Counted from the stretch's first letter, positions 8,735 to 16,442 are shown. The stretch: DNA of 17,329 bases from CALLCD01 sp039817885 (GCA_039817885.1 JBCBUY010000065.1:1-17329), one strand, 5' to 3'. Numbers and translations are program-made. The notes: a model not told the origin generated them from the letters alone.

Positions 8735-8804
8735 TTCGCTTGATGGGCGGCGCGATGCCGAGCCCAAGGCTATTCGGTCTCAGAGGTTTGCGGGAATCAT
8801 CGCC

Positions 8805-9683
8805 ATGCCGGCAGCTATACAGTTACCGCTGCTTTTCGGATTGCTGGCTGCGGCTGTGACATCAATTGGGCTGATTGTCGTGGCCCGACGGAGAGATTGG
8901 AGCGCCGAATATGCCAATCTCTTCGCCGTTGCGGCAGGGGGCATGCTTCTTACTCTCGTTCTTGTTCATATCGCGCCTGAAGCATTCGAGCGCAGTTCGC
9001 GCGCGCCTCTTCTCATCGCCATTGGTTTCTTTGGAGGCCTGTCCATCAGTGTAATCGTTCGGCAGCTGGCTGCCGGCCCGCGTTCAGATTCCAAGGCTAC
9101 ATCTGCGGACGCCGTGGCCCCGATACTTGCTATTGCAATCCACTCGTTTCTCGACGGAATTGTCTATGCTTTGACATTCGCCGCCAGTTTCGAAGCTGGT
9201 ATGTTTGCGGCGCTAGCTTTGATTCTTCATGAGTTTCCCGAGGGGGTTATCGCCTTTGCCATTTTGCGCCGTTGCGGTGTGTCGAATCGAAACGCTTTTG
9301 TGTTTGCGTTTCTTGCCGCGGCGGCGACGACCCCTCTGGGGGTGATCTCTTCTGCTCCGTTCGTTTACGGATTTGCCCCTGACATTGTCGGCGAGTTGTT
9401 CGCTGTTTCGGCTGGTCTGCTTTTATTTGTCGCGCTTGGGCCGCTTTTGGCTCCCTTGCGGTCTCAGCCGCCAGCGAGAGGGGCGACGGCGTTGATGCTT
9501 GGCGTGATTTTTGCGCTGGGACTGACCTATTCGCCGTTGAATAGTCATCGTCATACCGATACGCTCGGAATGAACGCGGTGTCTGAGGCGAGCTTATCGG
9601 CGTCGCTCCGTGGGGGGGGCAGACGTATAGTGCGAGGCGTAAGCGATGTCGGACCGGACACATATGGGTGGGTCGAGGAATAG
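8805..9683 (+). CDS. ZIP-family divalent metal transporter
   Basis: Integral inner-membrane protein, probably moving Zn2+ or a similar cation into the cytoplasm. About eight hydrophobic helices can be traced. The two family metal-site motifs are present: HSFLDG (113-118, His113/Asp117) in TM4 and HEFPEG (142-147, His142/Glu143/Glu146) in TM5. TM2 also has HIAPEA (His55, Glu59). The sequence after ~residue 255 is polar with an Arg-rich end and looks unlike the family. It follows a run of eight G at 9612-9619, and one G fewer would stop translation at a TAG a few codons on. ATG 8805 has GGGAA upstream. As written, the end overlaps the next gene's first possible start. Confidence 0.88.
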   Translation: MPAAIQLPLLFGLLAAAVTSIGLIVVARRRDWSAEYANLFAVAAGGMLLTLVLVHIAPEAFERSSRAPLLIAIGFFGGLSISVIVRQLAAGPRSDSKATSADAVAPILAIAIHSFLDGIVYALTFAASFEAGMFAALALILHEFPEGVIAFAILRRCGVSNRNAFVFAFLAAAATTPLGVISSAPFVYGFAPDIVGELFAVSAGLLLFVALGPLLAPLRSQPPARGATALMLGVIFALGLTYSPLNSHRHTDTLGMNAVSEASLSASLRGGGRRIVRGVSDVGPDTYGWVEE

Positions 9684-10719
9684 CGAAGCGATGTCTCTCG
9701 ATGCGCTTGTGCTCGGCATCTTCTTTGTGCAGACGGCCATCGCCATGGCAGCGCTATCGACGTCGTCTGACCTGGTTGCGGAGCCGCCCCAAGCATTGGT
9801 GGTGTCAGAGACGCCCGAGAAGCTGCCGGAACTTGCTGATCCCATTCCAGAGGCAAGTCCGTTTGCCGCGCTGCCGGACGTTCGACCTTTTGTTCCGGAA
9901 CGACCCAGAGACCTGCCATCGGTGCCAGCCGATCAGCATATTCCATCGGGGCCGAGTTTTGTGACTCTGTTTGGTGATGGATCGAATAGTGACCGTTGGC
10001 ACGTGGCTACGCACTCGAACCGAAACCACGCTTTCTTCGGCAATGATTGGTCGAAAGACGGTGCCGATTTTTCAAGCGAAGGACTGATCCTGGATATCGA
10101 TAAGGAAGGTGGTCGGTGGAAGAGTGGTGAAGTTAAGACCAATGTGCCTTACGGCTTTGGTCGATACGAAGTGGTGATGAAGCCTGCCAAAGGGTCAGGT
10201 CTTGTATCTGCGTTTTTCACCTATACTGGCCCCTATTTCGGTGATCCCCATGACGAGATTGATATCGAGTTTGTTGGCAATGATACGCGCCATGTGGAAT
10301 TCAACTATTTCAAGAATGGCCGGACGCTGAACCACAAAGTGTTGGATCTTCCGTTTGATGCGTCCGAGGATTTCCACCTTTATGCCTTCGAATGGTACCC
10401 GGAGAAAATTCGCTGGTTCATCGATAATGAGCTGGTATTCGAGACGCCCCACGGCGACACGAATATCCCAAGAACGCCGGGCAACATCTATATGAATATG
10501 TGGACGGGCACATTGAGTGGTTTGAAGAGCTGGCACGGTGAACCGGACTTTGAACCAGGTGTGCGTTCCGAATATGCCTGCGTGTCTTTTACTGCGGCTG
10601 GCGAAGGCTCACGTCGCTGTAGCGACCTGTTCGAATCGCCGCGTCCTCATGAGGGGCAATTGGTTAATCTCGTTGCCGCCCACCCCGTTCCGGCGGTAGA
10701 TCAGTCTCAATCCAGATAG
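9646..10719 (+). CDS. GH16 family endo-beta-glycanase, ExoK/licheninase-like, exported
   Basis: Predicted secreted retaining hydrolase of beta-glucan-type polysaccharide. The catalytic motif DEIDIE is at 203-208 (nucleophile Glu204, Asp206, acid/base Glu208) within a GH16 jelly-roll of about residues 105-320; FFTYTGPYFGDPHDEIDIEF closely follows ExoK-type succinoglycan depolymerases. The N-terminus has a hydrophobic segment LDALVLGIFFVQTAIAMAA (19-37), a signal peptide or anchor, then a Pro/Glu-rich linker to ~105. Two starts fit: ATG 9646 (GAGG 8 nt upstream) and ATG 9691 (GAGGAA 10 nt upstream, 342 aa). The second avoids overlap with the ZIP gene. No exopolysaccharide genes are nearby, so the natural substrate is open. 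Confidence 0.9.
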   Translation: MSDRTHMGGSRNSEAMSLDALVLGIFFVQTAIAMAALSTSSDLVAEPPQALVVSETPEKLPELADPIPEASPFAALPDVRPFVPERPRDLPSVPADQHIPSGPSFVTLFGDGSNSDRWHVATHSNRNHAFFGNDWSKDGADFSSEGLILDIDKEGGRWKSGEVKTNVPYGFGRYEVVMKPAKGSGLVSAFFTYTGPYFGDPHDEIDIEFVGNDTRHVEFNYFKNGRTLNHKVLDLPFDASEDFHLYAFEWYPEKIRWFIDNELVFETPHGDTNIPRTPGNIYMNMWTGTLSGLKSWHGEPDFEPGVRSEYACVSFTAAGEGSRRCSDLFESPRPHEGQLVNLVAAHPVPAVDQSQSR

Positions 10720-10743
10720 AAACGGCATCGGGTTTGCAGGAGA

Positions 10744-10760
10744 TCCTTCGAGTGAAGGAG
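10744..10760 (+). promoter_or_regulatory. Small hairpin containing the Shine-Dalgarno of the next gene
   Basis: TCCTTC (10744-10749), loop GAGT, GAAGGA (10754-10759). The 3' arm contains the AAGGAG ribosome site for ATG 10768. An identical AGGAGATC lies 18 nt earlier (10738-10745). It may dampen initiation; function inferred. Confidence 0.35.
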
Positions 10761-10767
10761 ATCTGCC

Positions 10768-11667
10768 ATGTCAGTTCGCAGCCTCATTGTTTCCGCCGCG
10801 CTTCTCGGCATATCTGCGCAGCTTTGTGCGTCTGCAGAGGCGGTCGACGCGCTTGTCCAAGAGCCGGAGCACTGCACCGCGCAGGATTATCGCACGATGG
10901 AGGCCCACCTAGATGAGCCGAGTGGGGAGGGGTCTCCTGAAAACAGATTGGCAATTCTGGAGAGGTTTGTGTCCATGTGTCCGGATCGGATTGAGATGCC
11001 AAGTGTGGCCCGCCGTGCTGCCAGGGCCGCGCTTGATTCTGGAGACCCCGGCCGCGCGCTCGCGCTTTACCAGATCGCGATCTATCAGGGTGCACCTTTC
11101 GATCGGCCAGACCGGTTGGACTATATCACAACGCTTGTGGAGACCGGTGCAGTGGATCGGGCATGGACTTTGTTGAACCAGGAAGTTGCGAGATGGCTTG
11201 ATGAGGTCGAGCACCGCGGCGTCGCTCACATTGAGACGGAACGTCTGCGCGACGGCTTGCTGCACCATGTTACATTTACGGCTGTCGATCCCGATTTCCA
11301 ACAATCTGATGTCTGGTTTGCCGTACCGTTCAACGGTGGATGGCCCGCAGCTATTGTACTCGGAGCCGATCAAAAACGCGCCGCCCTTCGCCGCATGGTC
11401 AGCGGCCGTGAGGCGATGAGCTATGAACATCTTGATCTTGTTCGGTGTCGTGGCCGCACAACGCTGACGCAGAACGATGGCGGGTTGGGCGATATCGATG
11501 TGACGGCAATCGCTAAGGAAACGGCAAGATCATATCTCCGCAACCCAGATGTTTATTATGCCTATGAGGAGGGGCAACCGGTGGGCACATGCTTCGATCC
11601 ACACCGGCTGTTCATCTCGCCGGACCCTCGGCGCGCATTGTCCGCTAGCGGTGTGAAAACCTACTGA
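10768..11667 (+). CDS. Secreted protein of unknown function with TPR-like helical middle
   Basis: I do not recognise the family. The 299-aa product begins with a clear signal peptide (MSVRSLIVSAALLGISAQLCASA, cleavage near 23), so it is periplasmic or exported. Residues ~60-140 read as helical hairpins of TPR type (ARAALDSGDPGRALALYQIAIYQGAP, then a second unit near VETGAVDRAWTLLNQEV). The C-terminal ~130 residues look like a mixed beta domain resembling a TonB-C-like fold only in outline (FAVPFNGGWPAAIVL, CFDPHRLFI). Four cysteines remain after processing (in EHCTA, SMCPDR, VRCRG, TCFDP), so disulphides are possible. ATG 10768 has AAGGAG 7 nt upstream. It follows the GH16 gene by 48 nt and may share its transcript. 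Confidence 0.75.
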   Translation: MSVRSLIVSAALLGISAQLCASAEAVDALVQEPEHCTAQDYRTMEAHLDEPSGEGSPENRLAILERFVSMCPDRIEMPSVARRAARAALDSGDPGRALALYQIAIYQGAPFDRPDRLDYITTLVETGAVDRAWTLLNQEVARWLDEVEHRGVAHIETERLRDGLLHHVTFTAVDPDFQQSDVWFAVPFNGGWPAAIVLGADQKRAALRRMVSGREAMSYEHLDLVRCRGRTTLTQNDGGLGDIDVTAIAKETARSYLRNPDVYYAYEEGQPVGTCFDPHRLFISPDPRRALSASGVKTY

Positions 11668-12083
11668 TTGTGGAAATAGGATAGTTCCTGTTTTCGGGTT
11701 TGGAAGCGCCAGCCATCGGCTCGCTTCACCAGGGTGTCGATGTACCATGCTCCAATAAAGAGCGTGTGGGGTACGCCGCCGCGGTCCATGGTCATGGGGT
11801 TGAACAACAAGCTGCGAACATGGGCTGTGATGCCGTCGATCTTGATGTCTGGATTGGTGACGAAGTGTTGGCTTGAGCTGAACAGGGGCAGGGTGTCCGC
11901 GAGGAACACCTTGATCTCGGTCAAGCTGCCTTTCATGCCGCCTGTTGCGGAGTAGTCGATCTCTGCATCATCTGTGAACAGACTATCCAGTCGATCCCAA
12001 TCCCGGCCGTCGATGGCATGACAATATGCGCTGAGAAGCTCCTGAATTTCGAACCGGTCGGAGAGGTCTTCCAGAGTGAGCAT
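11661..12083 (-). CDS. Nuclear transport factor 2 / SnoaL-like protein
   Basis: A 140-aa small alpha+beta-barrel protein. The beginning LTLEDLSDRFEIQELLSAYCHAIDGRDWDRLDSLFTDDAEIDYS is typical of the SnoaL_4 branch, whose members are isomerases, dehydratases or ligand-binding subunits. A conserved-type C-terminus GAWYIDTLVKRADGWRFQTRK follows. ATG 12083 has GAGGAG 7 nt upstream. It lies 11 nt after the flavoprotein gene on the same strand, so the two are co-expressed and may act on a common small hydrophobic substrate. It is convergent with the preceding plus-strand gene and their ends overlap by 7 nt. Confidence 0.85.
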   Translation of the reverse strand: MLTLEDLSDRFEIQELLSAYCHAIDGRDWDRLDSLFTDDAEIDYSATGGMKGSLTEIKVFLADTLPLFSSSQHFVTNPDIKIDGITAHVRSLLFNPMTMDRGGVPHTLFIGAWYIDTLVKRADGWRFQTRKQELSYFHNQ

Positions 12084-12094
12084 GTCTCTTCTCC

Positions 12095-13036
12095 TCAGGC
12101 GTACTGGCCCATGCGCGCAGAGACCGCCAAGAACTCTTCAATGGTTTCATCCAGAATATCTTTGATCGGACGAACGGCCTCAATACGGCCTGCAACCTGA
12201 CCTGTCAGCGCGATCCCCGCCTCCAAGTCACCGTTAAAGTAGACATCTTGGGTGCCTGCGAATTCGCCAAAAATGTTGTCGGTGCCGTCTTTTTGAAGGC
12301 GGCTGGTTCTATCCGTTCTCAGGGCGCGCAGCGCTGGTCCCGGTCCCGTTCTGTTGAGGAACACCGTATCCGTTGCGTCAGCGTCAACAATCGCGTCCTT
12401 CCAGTTTTGGTGGACAGGAGATTCCGCTGATGAGAGCACGCGGGTGCCCATCAGCACCCCTTCTGCGCCGAGGGCGATGGCTGCTGCCATGGTTCGGCCA
12501 TCGGTGATTCCACCGGCCGCCACCACGGGTACGTCCACCTTTTCGCAGACCAGGGGGATGAGAACCATGCTTGCGACGTCCTGGGGGTTTTTGAACCCAC
12601 CACCTTCACCGCCTTCCACGATGAGTCCGTCGACGCCGGCTTCGATTGCGCGCAGCGCGCCTTTCAAAGATGGCACGACGTGGAACACTGTCAGGCCTGC
12701 CGATTTGAGCATATCGGTATATTTCATTGGGTCGCCAGCCGATGTGGTCACGAACCGCACGCCCTGGTCGATCACAAACTGAACGATATCCGGATCTCGC
12801 ACAAAGGCCTGAGCAACGTTTACACCGAACGGTTTGTCGGTGAGGTCTTGCATCCTTTTGATTTCTTCACGAACCGCGTCGAGTTCGCCTGAGGAGGTTT
12901 CGATAATGCCCATGCCACCAGCGTTGGAAAATGCAGACGACAGCTGCGATCGGGCGATCCAGCCCATGGCGGCTTGGATGATTGGCTTTTCTATCCCAAG
13001 CATTTCAGTGATGCGCGTTTTTACCTGCCGAGCCAT
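12095..13036 (-). CDS. Nitronate monooxygenase / FabK-like FMN flavoprotein
   Basis: A 313-aa TIM-barrel flavoprotein of the 2-nitropropane dioxygenase family. Visible: PIIQAAMGWIA near the N-terminus, DGLIVEGGEGGG (136-147), PVVAAGGITDGRTMAAAIALGAEGVLMGTR, the FMN phosphate-binding region. In true nitronate monooxygenases and FabK the GG stretch is followed by the catalytic His (GGH); here it is GGF, with Phe148. So nitronate oxidation by the usual mechanism is doubtful, and a different oxidoreductase role is likely. The start is ATG 13036 (GAGGAAA just upstream) rather than 13078. Downstream is the SnoaL-like gene. Confidence 0.85.
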   Translation of the reverse strand: MARQVKTRITEMLGIEKPIIQAAMGWIARSQLSSAFSNAGGMGIIETSSGELDAVREEIKRMQDLTDKPFGVNVAQAFVRDPDIVQFVIDQGVRFVTTSAGDPMKYTDMLKSAGLTVFHVVPSLKGALRAIEAGVDGLIVEGGEGGGFKNPQDVASMVLIPLVCEKVDVPVVAAGGITDGRTMAAAIALGAEGVLMGTRVLSSAESPVHQNWKDAIVDADATDTVFLNRTGPGPALRALRTDRTSRLQKDGTDNIFGEFAGTQDVYFNGDLEAGIALTGQVAGRIEAVRPIKDILDETIEEFLAVSARMGQYA

Positions 13037-13093
13037 TTTTTCCTCACGATTTTTCGAGAGCTTTGCAGGCCGCCGCACGGGGATGCAAGTCTG

Positions 13094-13945
13094 TTATCGA
13101 AGCGCGAATTCAATCGGCAGGATCAGATCGTAATCCGGTTGGGGTGCGCCGTTTTTGAATCTCGGTGAAAATCGCGATCGGCGGGCGGCATCATAGGCGC
13201 TGTCGTTGAAGACGGGATCGGTGCAATTGGTTCTGATGTCTTGAGGGTCTCCGGTCTCCGAGACGTTTACGATCACCCGGCACGATCCAGATAGTCTTTG
13301 GCGCTGGGCGTCGGACGGATAGTTGGCGCGAATGCTGTTCTGAATGATGGCTGGTACTTCTGTTGCGCTTCTGCATCGAGCCTGGGAGCAAGTCTGATCG
13401 AACCGGGCTGCAATGTCGCGGCGACTGGACCTTAATCGTTCAGCGCTCTCGATATCGCCGCGGGTGTCATAATCGGTGATCAATCGGTCTATGCTCTTCA
13501 GATTCGCCGATGCGATCGCCAGCGTTTCGGCACGGGCGTAGACATCATTTGCGTCCGCAGGCTCGCCCGCCAAGTCCAGCAAACGGGCTTCATATAGCAG
13601 TCCCTCGCTGGAGGGGGCTGATGTGAACCGATTGGATGTGCGTGCCTCCAAGGCAGCATATCCATAAAGACCGGCTTCGGAGAGGAGTTTCGCTAAGGCC
13701 GTGGAGGCCTCCAGACGGGACCGCGTGGAGAGGTTAGTGTTTTTTGTCGCAAGCGCGGGGTAGAGGTATTGGGCTCCCTCTTGATACCGCTGGCGTTTGA
13801 TCAAGTCTTCCGACTGTCGAATATTCTCCGCAATGGCTGCGGCACACTCGCTACGCGATGCGCAAGTTTCAAACACCTGTGTTTGTGCTTGAGCACTTAA
13901 CGCGGCGGCGAATGCGGACACCACGGCAACAGCAAAGCGGAACAT
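13094..13945 (-). CDS. Periplasmic protein with TonB C-terminal-like domain
   Basis: A 283-aa protein. An N-terminal signal peptide (MFRFAVAVVSAFAAALSAQAQ, ~1-21) lacks the long TM-plus-proline spacer of real TonB. Residues ~40-190 are mostly helical and resemble TPR-type repeats. The last ~85 residues (EVPAIIQNSIRANYPSDAQRQ, GSCRVIVNVSETGDPQDIRT, AARRSRFSPRF, DLILPIEFAL) match the TonB_C pattern of a single betaalphabeta energiser domain. Such stand-alone proteins are common in marine alphaproteobacteria and their role is poorly known. ATG 13945 has AGGA/GGAA upstream; the extension to 14005 would bury the signal peptide. Confidence 0.82.
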   Translation of the reverse strand: MFRFAVAVVSAFAAALSAQAQTQVFETCASRSECAAAIAENIRQSEDLIKRQRYQEGAQYLYPALATKNTNLSTRSRLEASTALAKLLSEAGLYGYAALEARTSNRFTSAPSSEGLLYEARLLDLAGEPADANDVYARAETLAIASANLKSIDRLITDYDTRGDIESAERLRSSRRDIAARFDQTCSQARCRSATEVPAIIQNSIRANYPSDAQRQRLSGSCRVIVNVSETGDPQDIRTNCTDPVFNDSAYDAARRSRFSPRFKNGAPQPDYDLILPIEFALR

Positions 13946-14001
13946 GATTCCTGTCCTGACATAATCTACCCCTGCCAGTCTTGTTGCAGCTTTGGTGCCG
14001 G

Positions 14002-14352
14002 TCAAGTGTCGCCTCTGCGATTGGGCAGTCCGTAGCGCCCCGAAAAGAAGGCTGAGATCATTGAGATGCTATCGAGATAACGCCAACCATTCGCGGTCTT
14101 TCCCGCGATTTGTGTCGGCAGATCCGTGCCCTCGGCGAGCACGAGTGTTGGCGCGTTATAATTGCCATGTCCCAGCATCTCTGTGATCGGTTCCCGCGGG
14201 TGCTTGATCCCTATGTGCCGGATGTCGAGCGCGTCTCGAATGAAAGGATAATAACTTAGCAGTCCTGCGAGTTCTGCGCATTCAGGACAAAACTCGCGGC
14301 GATCATTGTCGGCAAAGCCGGGTGGTAAGACGAAAAGTATATCTCGCGACAT
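14002..14352 (-). CDS. DUF3088 family protein (thioredoxin-like)
   Basis: A 116-aa protein of the DUF3088 family, function unknown. After MSRDILFVLPPGF comes a FCPECAEL motif (CxxC, near residues 22-25) and APTLVLAEG, the pattern of a thioredoxin-like fold with a possible redox pair. ATG 14352 has GAAGG upstream and begins the family's MSRD start; a GTG at 14394 is not supported. It is divergent from the oxidoreductase gene across 89 nt, and heads the minus-strand run that continues through the TonB-C-domain gene 56 nt on. Confidence 0.85.
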   Translation of the reverse strand: MSRDILFVLPPGFADNDRREFCPECAELAGLLSYYPFIRDALDIRHIGIKHPREPITEMLGHGNYNAPTLVLAEGTDLPTQIAGKTANGWRYLDSISMISAFFSGRYGLPNRRGDT

Positions 14353-14441
14353 GGGCGGGGACCCTTCGCTTGGCGTTACGGAATGAGGTGACACGGTCGT
14401 CTATCTGTTTCAATTTGCAAACCAAGAATTGGGGAGCAATC

Positions 14442-15455
14442 ATGGAACGCGTTGTCTTGAAGTCCTATTGCGACGGTTTACCGAAGCCGACTGATTTTGC
14501 TTTGGAGACGGTTGAAACGCCTGAGCCGAGGGACGGGCAGTTCCTCGTGCGTCATATCTGGGCAAGTGTTGACCCTGGTAGCCGGTCTCGATTGTCAGGG
14601 CGCGATAGCTATACAGGCGCGTTACCGCTCGGCGAGACGATGGGCAGTTTCAATGTTGGTGTCGTTGAAGCGTCGGAGCATCCTGATTGGCCGGTTGGCA
14701 CAAAGCTTATGTGCGCGGGCGGATGGGCGACGCACTCCATCCAAAACGGTAAGGGGTTTCTCGGACCGATCCCGGAAAATGATTTGCCGTTATCTTATTG
14801 GTTGGGGGTCTTATGTGTGCCCGGGCTGACTGCGTGGTTCGGGATGAAACGTGTGGGCCGGTTCAAGGAAGGCGACCGGGTTTTGGTGACAAGTGCTGCC
14901 GGTCCTGTTGGGGCGACGGCCGGACAACTCGCAAAGGCCTGGGGCGCAAGCCAGGTCGTCGGCATAGCCGGCGCTGATCACAAATGCCAGTGGCTGACGG
15001 ATGAGGCGGGTTTTGACGCGGCGATAAACTATAAGACGGCCGACGATCTCGATGCGGCGATATCGGAGCATTTCCCAAAAGGTGTCGACATCCTGTTCGA
15101 CAATGTCGGGAACGCCATGATCGACCGTGTTCTGCCGAAGATGCGTATGGGGGGACGGATCGTGGTGTCGGGTCAGGTCGCCGATTATAGTCTTGAGCCC
15201 GAGGAGCGGCACGGTATTCGAAATACAGCTCCCTTCATTACACACCGCGTAAATATGCAGGGGCTCGTTGTGTTCGATGATATTCAGGGCTTTCCGGAAG
15301 CGCTTCAAACGATGGCCGGTATGATTGCGCGCGGTGACCTCAAACTGAGAGAAGAACAGTTTGAGGGATTGGACAAAGCTCCTGAAGCGTTTTGTGGTTT
15401 GTTCACCGGGGACAATTTCGGTCGCCGGGTCGTGAAAGTGGGAGACGAGGCATGA
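14442..15455 (+). CDS. NADP-dependent MDR-family oxidoreductase (CurA / leukotriene B4 dehydrogenase type)
   Basis: A 337-aa zinc-independent medium-chain reductase, predicted to reduce alpha,beta-unsaturated carbonyl compounds with NADPH. The N-terminal GroES-like domain is ~1-120; the Rossmann domain begins with VLVTSAAGPVGATAGQLAK (147-165), and its AAGPVG replaces the classical GxGxxG as usual in this group. The block DILFDNVGNAMIDRVLPKMRMGGRIVVSGQ also fits. No structural zinc cysteines of alcohol dehydrogenases are seen. ATG 14442 has GGGGAG 5 nt upstream. Its stop overlaps the next ATG by 4 nt (ATGA), so the two are translationally coupled. Confidence 0.93.
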   Translation: MERVVLKSYCDGLPKPTDFALETVETPEPRDGQFLVRHIWASVDPGSRSRLSGRDSYTGALPLGETMGSFNVGVVEASEHPDWPVGTKLMCAGGWATHSIQNGKGFLGPIPENDLPLSYWLGVLCVPGLTAWFGMKRVGRFKEGDRVLVTSAAGPVGATAGQLAKAWGASQVVGIAGADHKCQWLTDEAGFDAAINYKTADDLDAAISEHFPKGVDILFDNVGNAMIDRVLPKMRMGGRIVVSGQVADYSLEPEERHGIRNTAPFITHRVNMQGLVVFDDIQGFPEALQTMAGMIARGDLKLREEQFEGLDKAPEAFCGLFTGDNFGRRVVKVGDEA

Positions 15456-16264
15456 CACAGATTTTTGATGTCACATCAGAGCCCTATACCCGGTTTTCCT
15501 TTGAGAGAGGTGGCCGTGTGCTGACGGCCTATATCGATAGTGACCACCCTGTGAACGGGGTCGACGCGGCCATGCATGATGAGCTGGCCAAGGTCTTCAC
15601 AGATCTTCAGCGGGACAGCGAGAGCGATATCATCATCCTCTCGGCCAAGGGGCGCGCCTTTTGTGCCGGCGGCGACATGGATTGGTTCGATGAGCAGATC
15701 GAGCATCCTGGTCGGTTCCGGGACATAGCATGGGATGCGAAACGTATAGTGCTTTCGCTTCTCGAAATGGAGAAGCCGATCATCTGTCGGCTGAATGGTG
15801 CTGCGGCTGGGCTTGGCGCGACCATTGCGCTGTTGTGCGACATCATCATTGCGGATGAAACAGCGAAGATTGGCGACCCCCATGTGAAGGTCGGTCTTGT
15901 GGCCGGGGACGGTGGTGCGCTCATCTGGCCGCAGCTGATCGGGTACGCCAAAGCGAAAGAGCTTTTGATGACCGGTGATCTTTTGACGGCGGGCGAAGCT
16001 AAGGAACTCGGCCTCATCAATTATGCCGTGCCCGCCGATCAGCTTGATGCCAAGGTTGGGGAACTCGTTGCCAAGCTGCAGGCCAATCCGAAATGGGCCG
16101 TGCGTTGGACCAAGACTGTAGCGAATATTCCATTGCGGGCGCTCGCGGCGCAATTAATGGACGCCAGCATAGGTTGGGAGAGCATGTCCAACACGTTGAA
16201 GGACAGAGCTGAGGCGGTTGCAGCGTTTAAGGAGAAGCGTGCCCCGAATCTGACGGGCGACTGA
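15452..16264 (+). CDS. Enoyl-CoA hydratase/isomerase (crotonase) family protein with atypical active site
   Basis: A 270-aa crotonase-fold protein acting on an acyl-CoA. The oxyanion-hole segments are present: GRAFCAGGDMDWF (67-79) and NGAAAGLGATIALLCDIIIAD (115-135). The two glutamates of classical enoyl-CoA hydratase (rat Glu144 and Glu164) correspond to Thr124 and His144 here, so simple hydration is unlikely. AGDGG carries Asp153 at the place of the catalytic Asp of dienoyl-CoA isomerase. ATG 15452 overlaps the preceding TGA. Its partner reductase suggests a joint route on unsaturated CoA esters or related ketones; substrate unknown. Confidence 0.92.
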   Translation: MTQIFDVTSEPYTRFSFERGGRVLTAYIDSDHPVNGVDAAMHDELAKVFTDLQRDSESDIIILSAKGRAFCAGGDMDWFDEQIEHPGRFRDIAWDAKRIVLSLLEMEKPIICRLNGAAAGLGATIALLCDIIIADETAKIGDPHVKVGLVAGDGGALIWPQLIGYAKAKELLMTGDLLTAGEAKELGLINYAVPADQLDAKVGELVAKLQANPKWAVRWTKTVANIPLRALAAQLMDASIGWESMSNTLKDRAEAVAAFKEKRAPNLTGD

Positions 16265-16278
16265 GTATCTCTGCGGAA

Positions 16279-16307
16279 TTGACGGCTCAACAAATTCGAT
16301 TTATCTC
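16279..16307 (+). promoter_or_regulatory. Predicted promoter of the metA riboswitch transcript
   Basis: TTGACG (16279-16284), 17-nt spacer, TATCTC (16302-16307). Transcription would start near 16314, just ahead of the aptamer's first helix at 16321. Confidence 0.6.
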
Positions 16308-16319
16308 GCGGCTCAATAC

Positions 16320-16376
16320 TCGTGGTGATTTGGCCGGCCGGCTTGCAGCCACGTTAAACACGTCGCTAAAAGGCCG
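16320..16376 (+). ncRNA. SAM-II riboswitch aptamer
   Basis: The segment follows the SAM-II consensus known upstream of methionine genes in alphaproteobacteria. P1 is CGTGG (16321-16325) / CCACG (16349-16353). The loop has TGATTTGG and GCTTGC, then TTAAA (16354-16358) and the 3' signature GCTAAAAGG (16365-16373). GGCC at 16332-16335 can pair with GGCC at 16372-16375, giving the pseudoknot. It should bind S-adenosylmethionine and shut off metA. In many SAM-II switches the ribosome site lies at the 3' end of the aptamer; here it is ~58 nt further on. Confidence 0.92.
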
Positions 16377-16410
16377 TGCAGAGTGAGCGACAAAGCGCTT
16401 CACCCATCAC

Positions 16411-16438
16411 GCCTCCCGCGATGAGACGATTTGGAGGC
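16411..16438 (+). promoter_or_regulatory. Predicted Shine-Dalgarno-sequestering helix of metA
   Basis: GCCTCC (16411-16416) is the exact complement of GGAGGC (16433-16438), which contains the metA ribosome site, 5 nt before ATG 16443. The pairing would hide the site. GCCT (16411-16414) could alternatively pair with AGGC (16371-16374) of the aptamer's 3' strand when SAM is absent. The complementarity is seen; the switch mechanism is inferred. Confidence 0.5.
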
Positions 16439-16442
16439 CGAC

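Noticed and set aside
14811..15458. Minus-strand open frame opposite the MDR gene (215 aa)
   Set aside because: Antisense shadow of a well-supported coding frame.
15476..16153. Minus-strand open frame opposite the crotonase gene (225 aa)
   Set aside because: Antisense shadow; the plus frame has clear family motifs.
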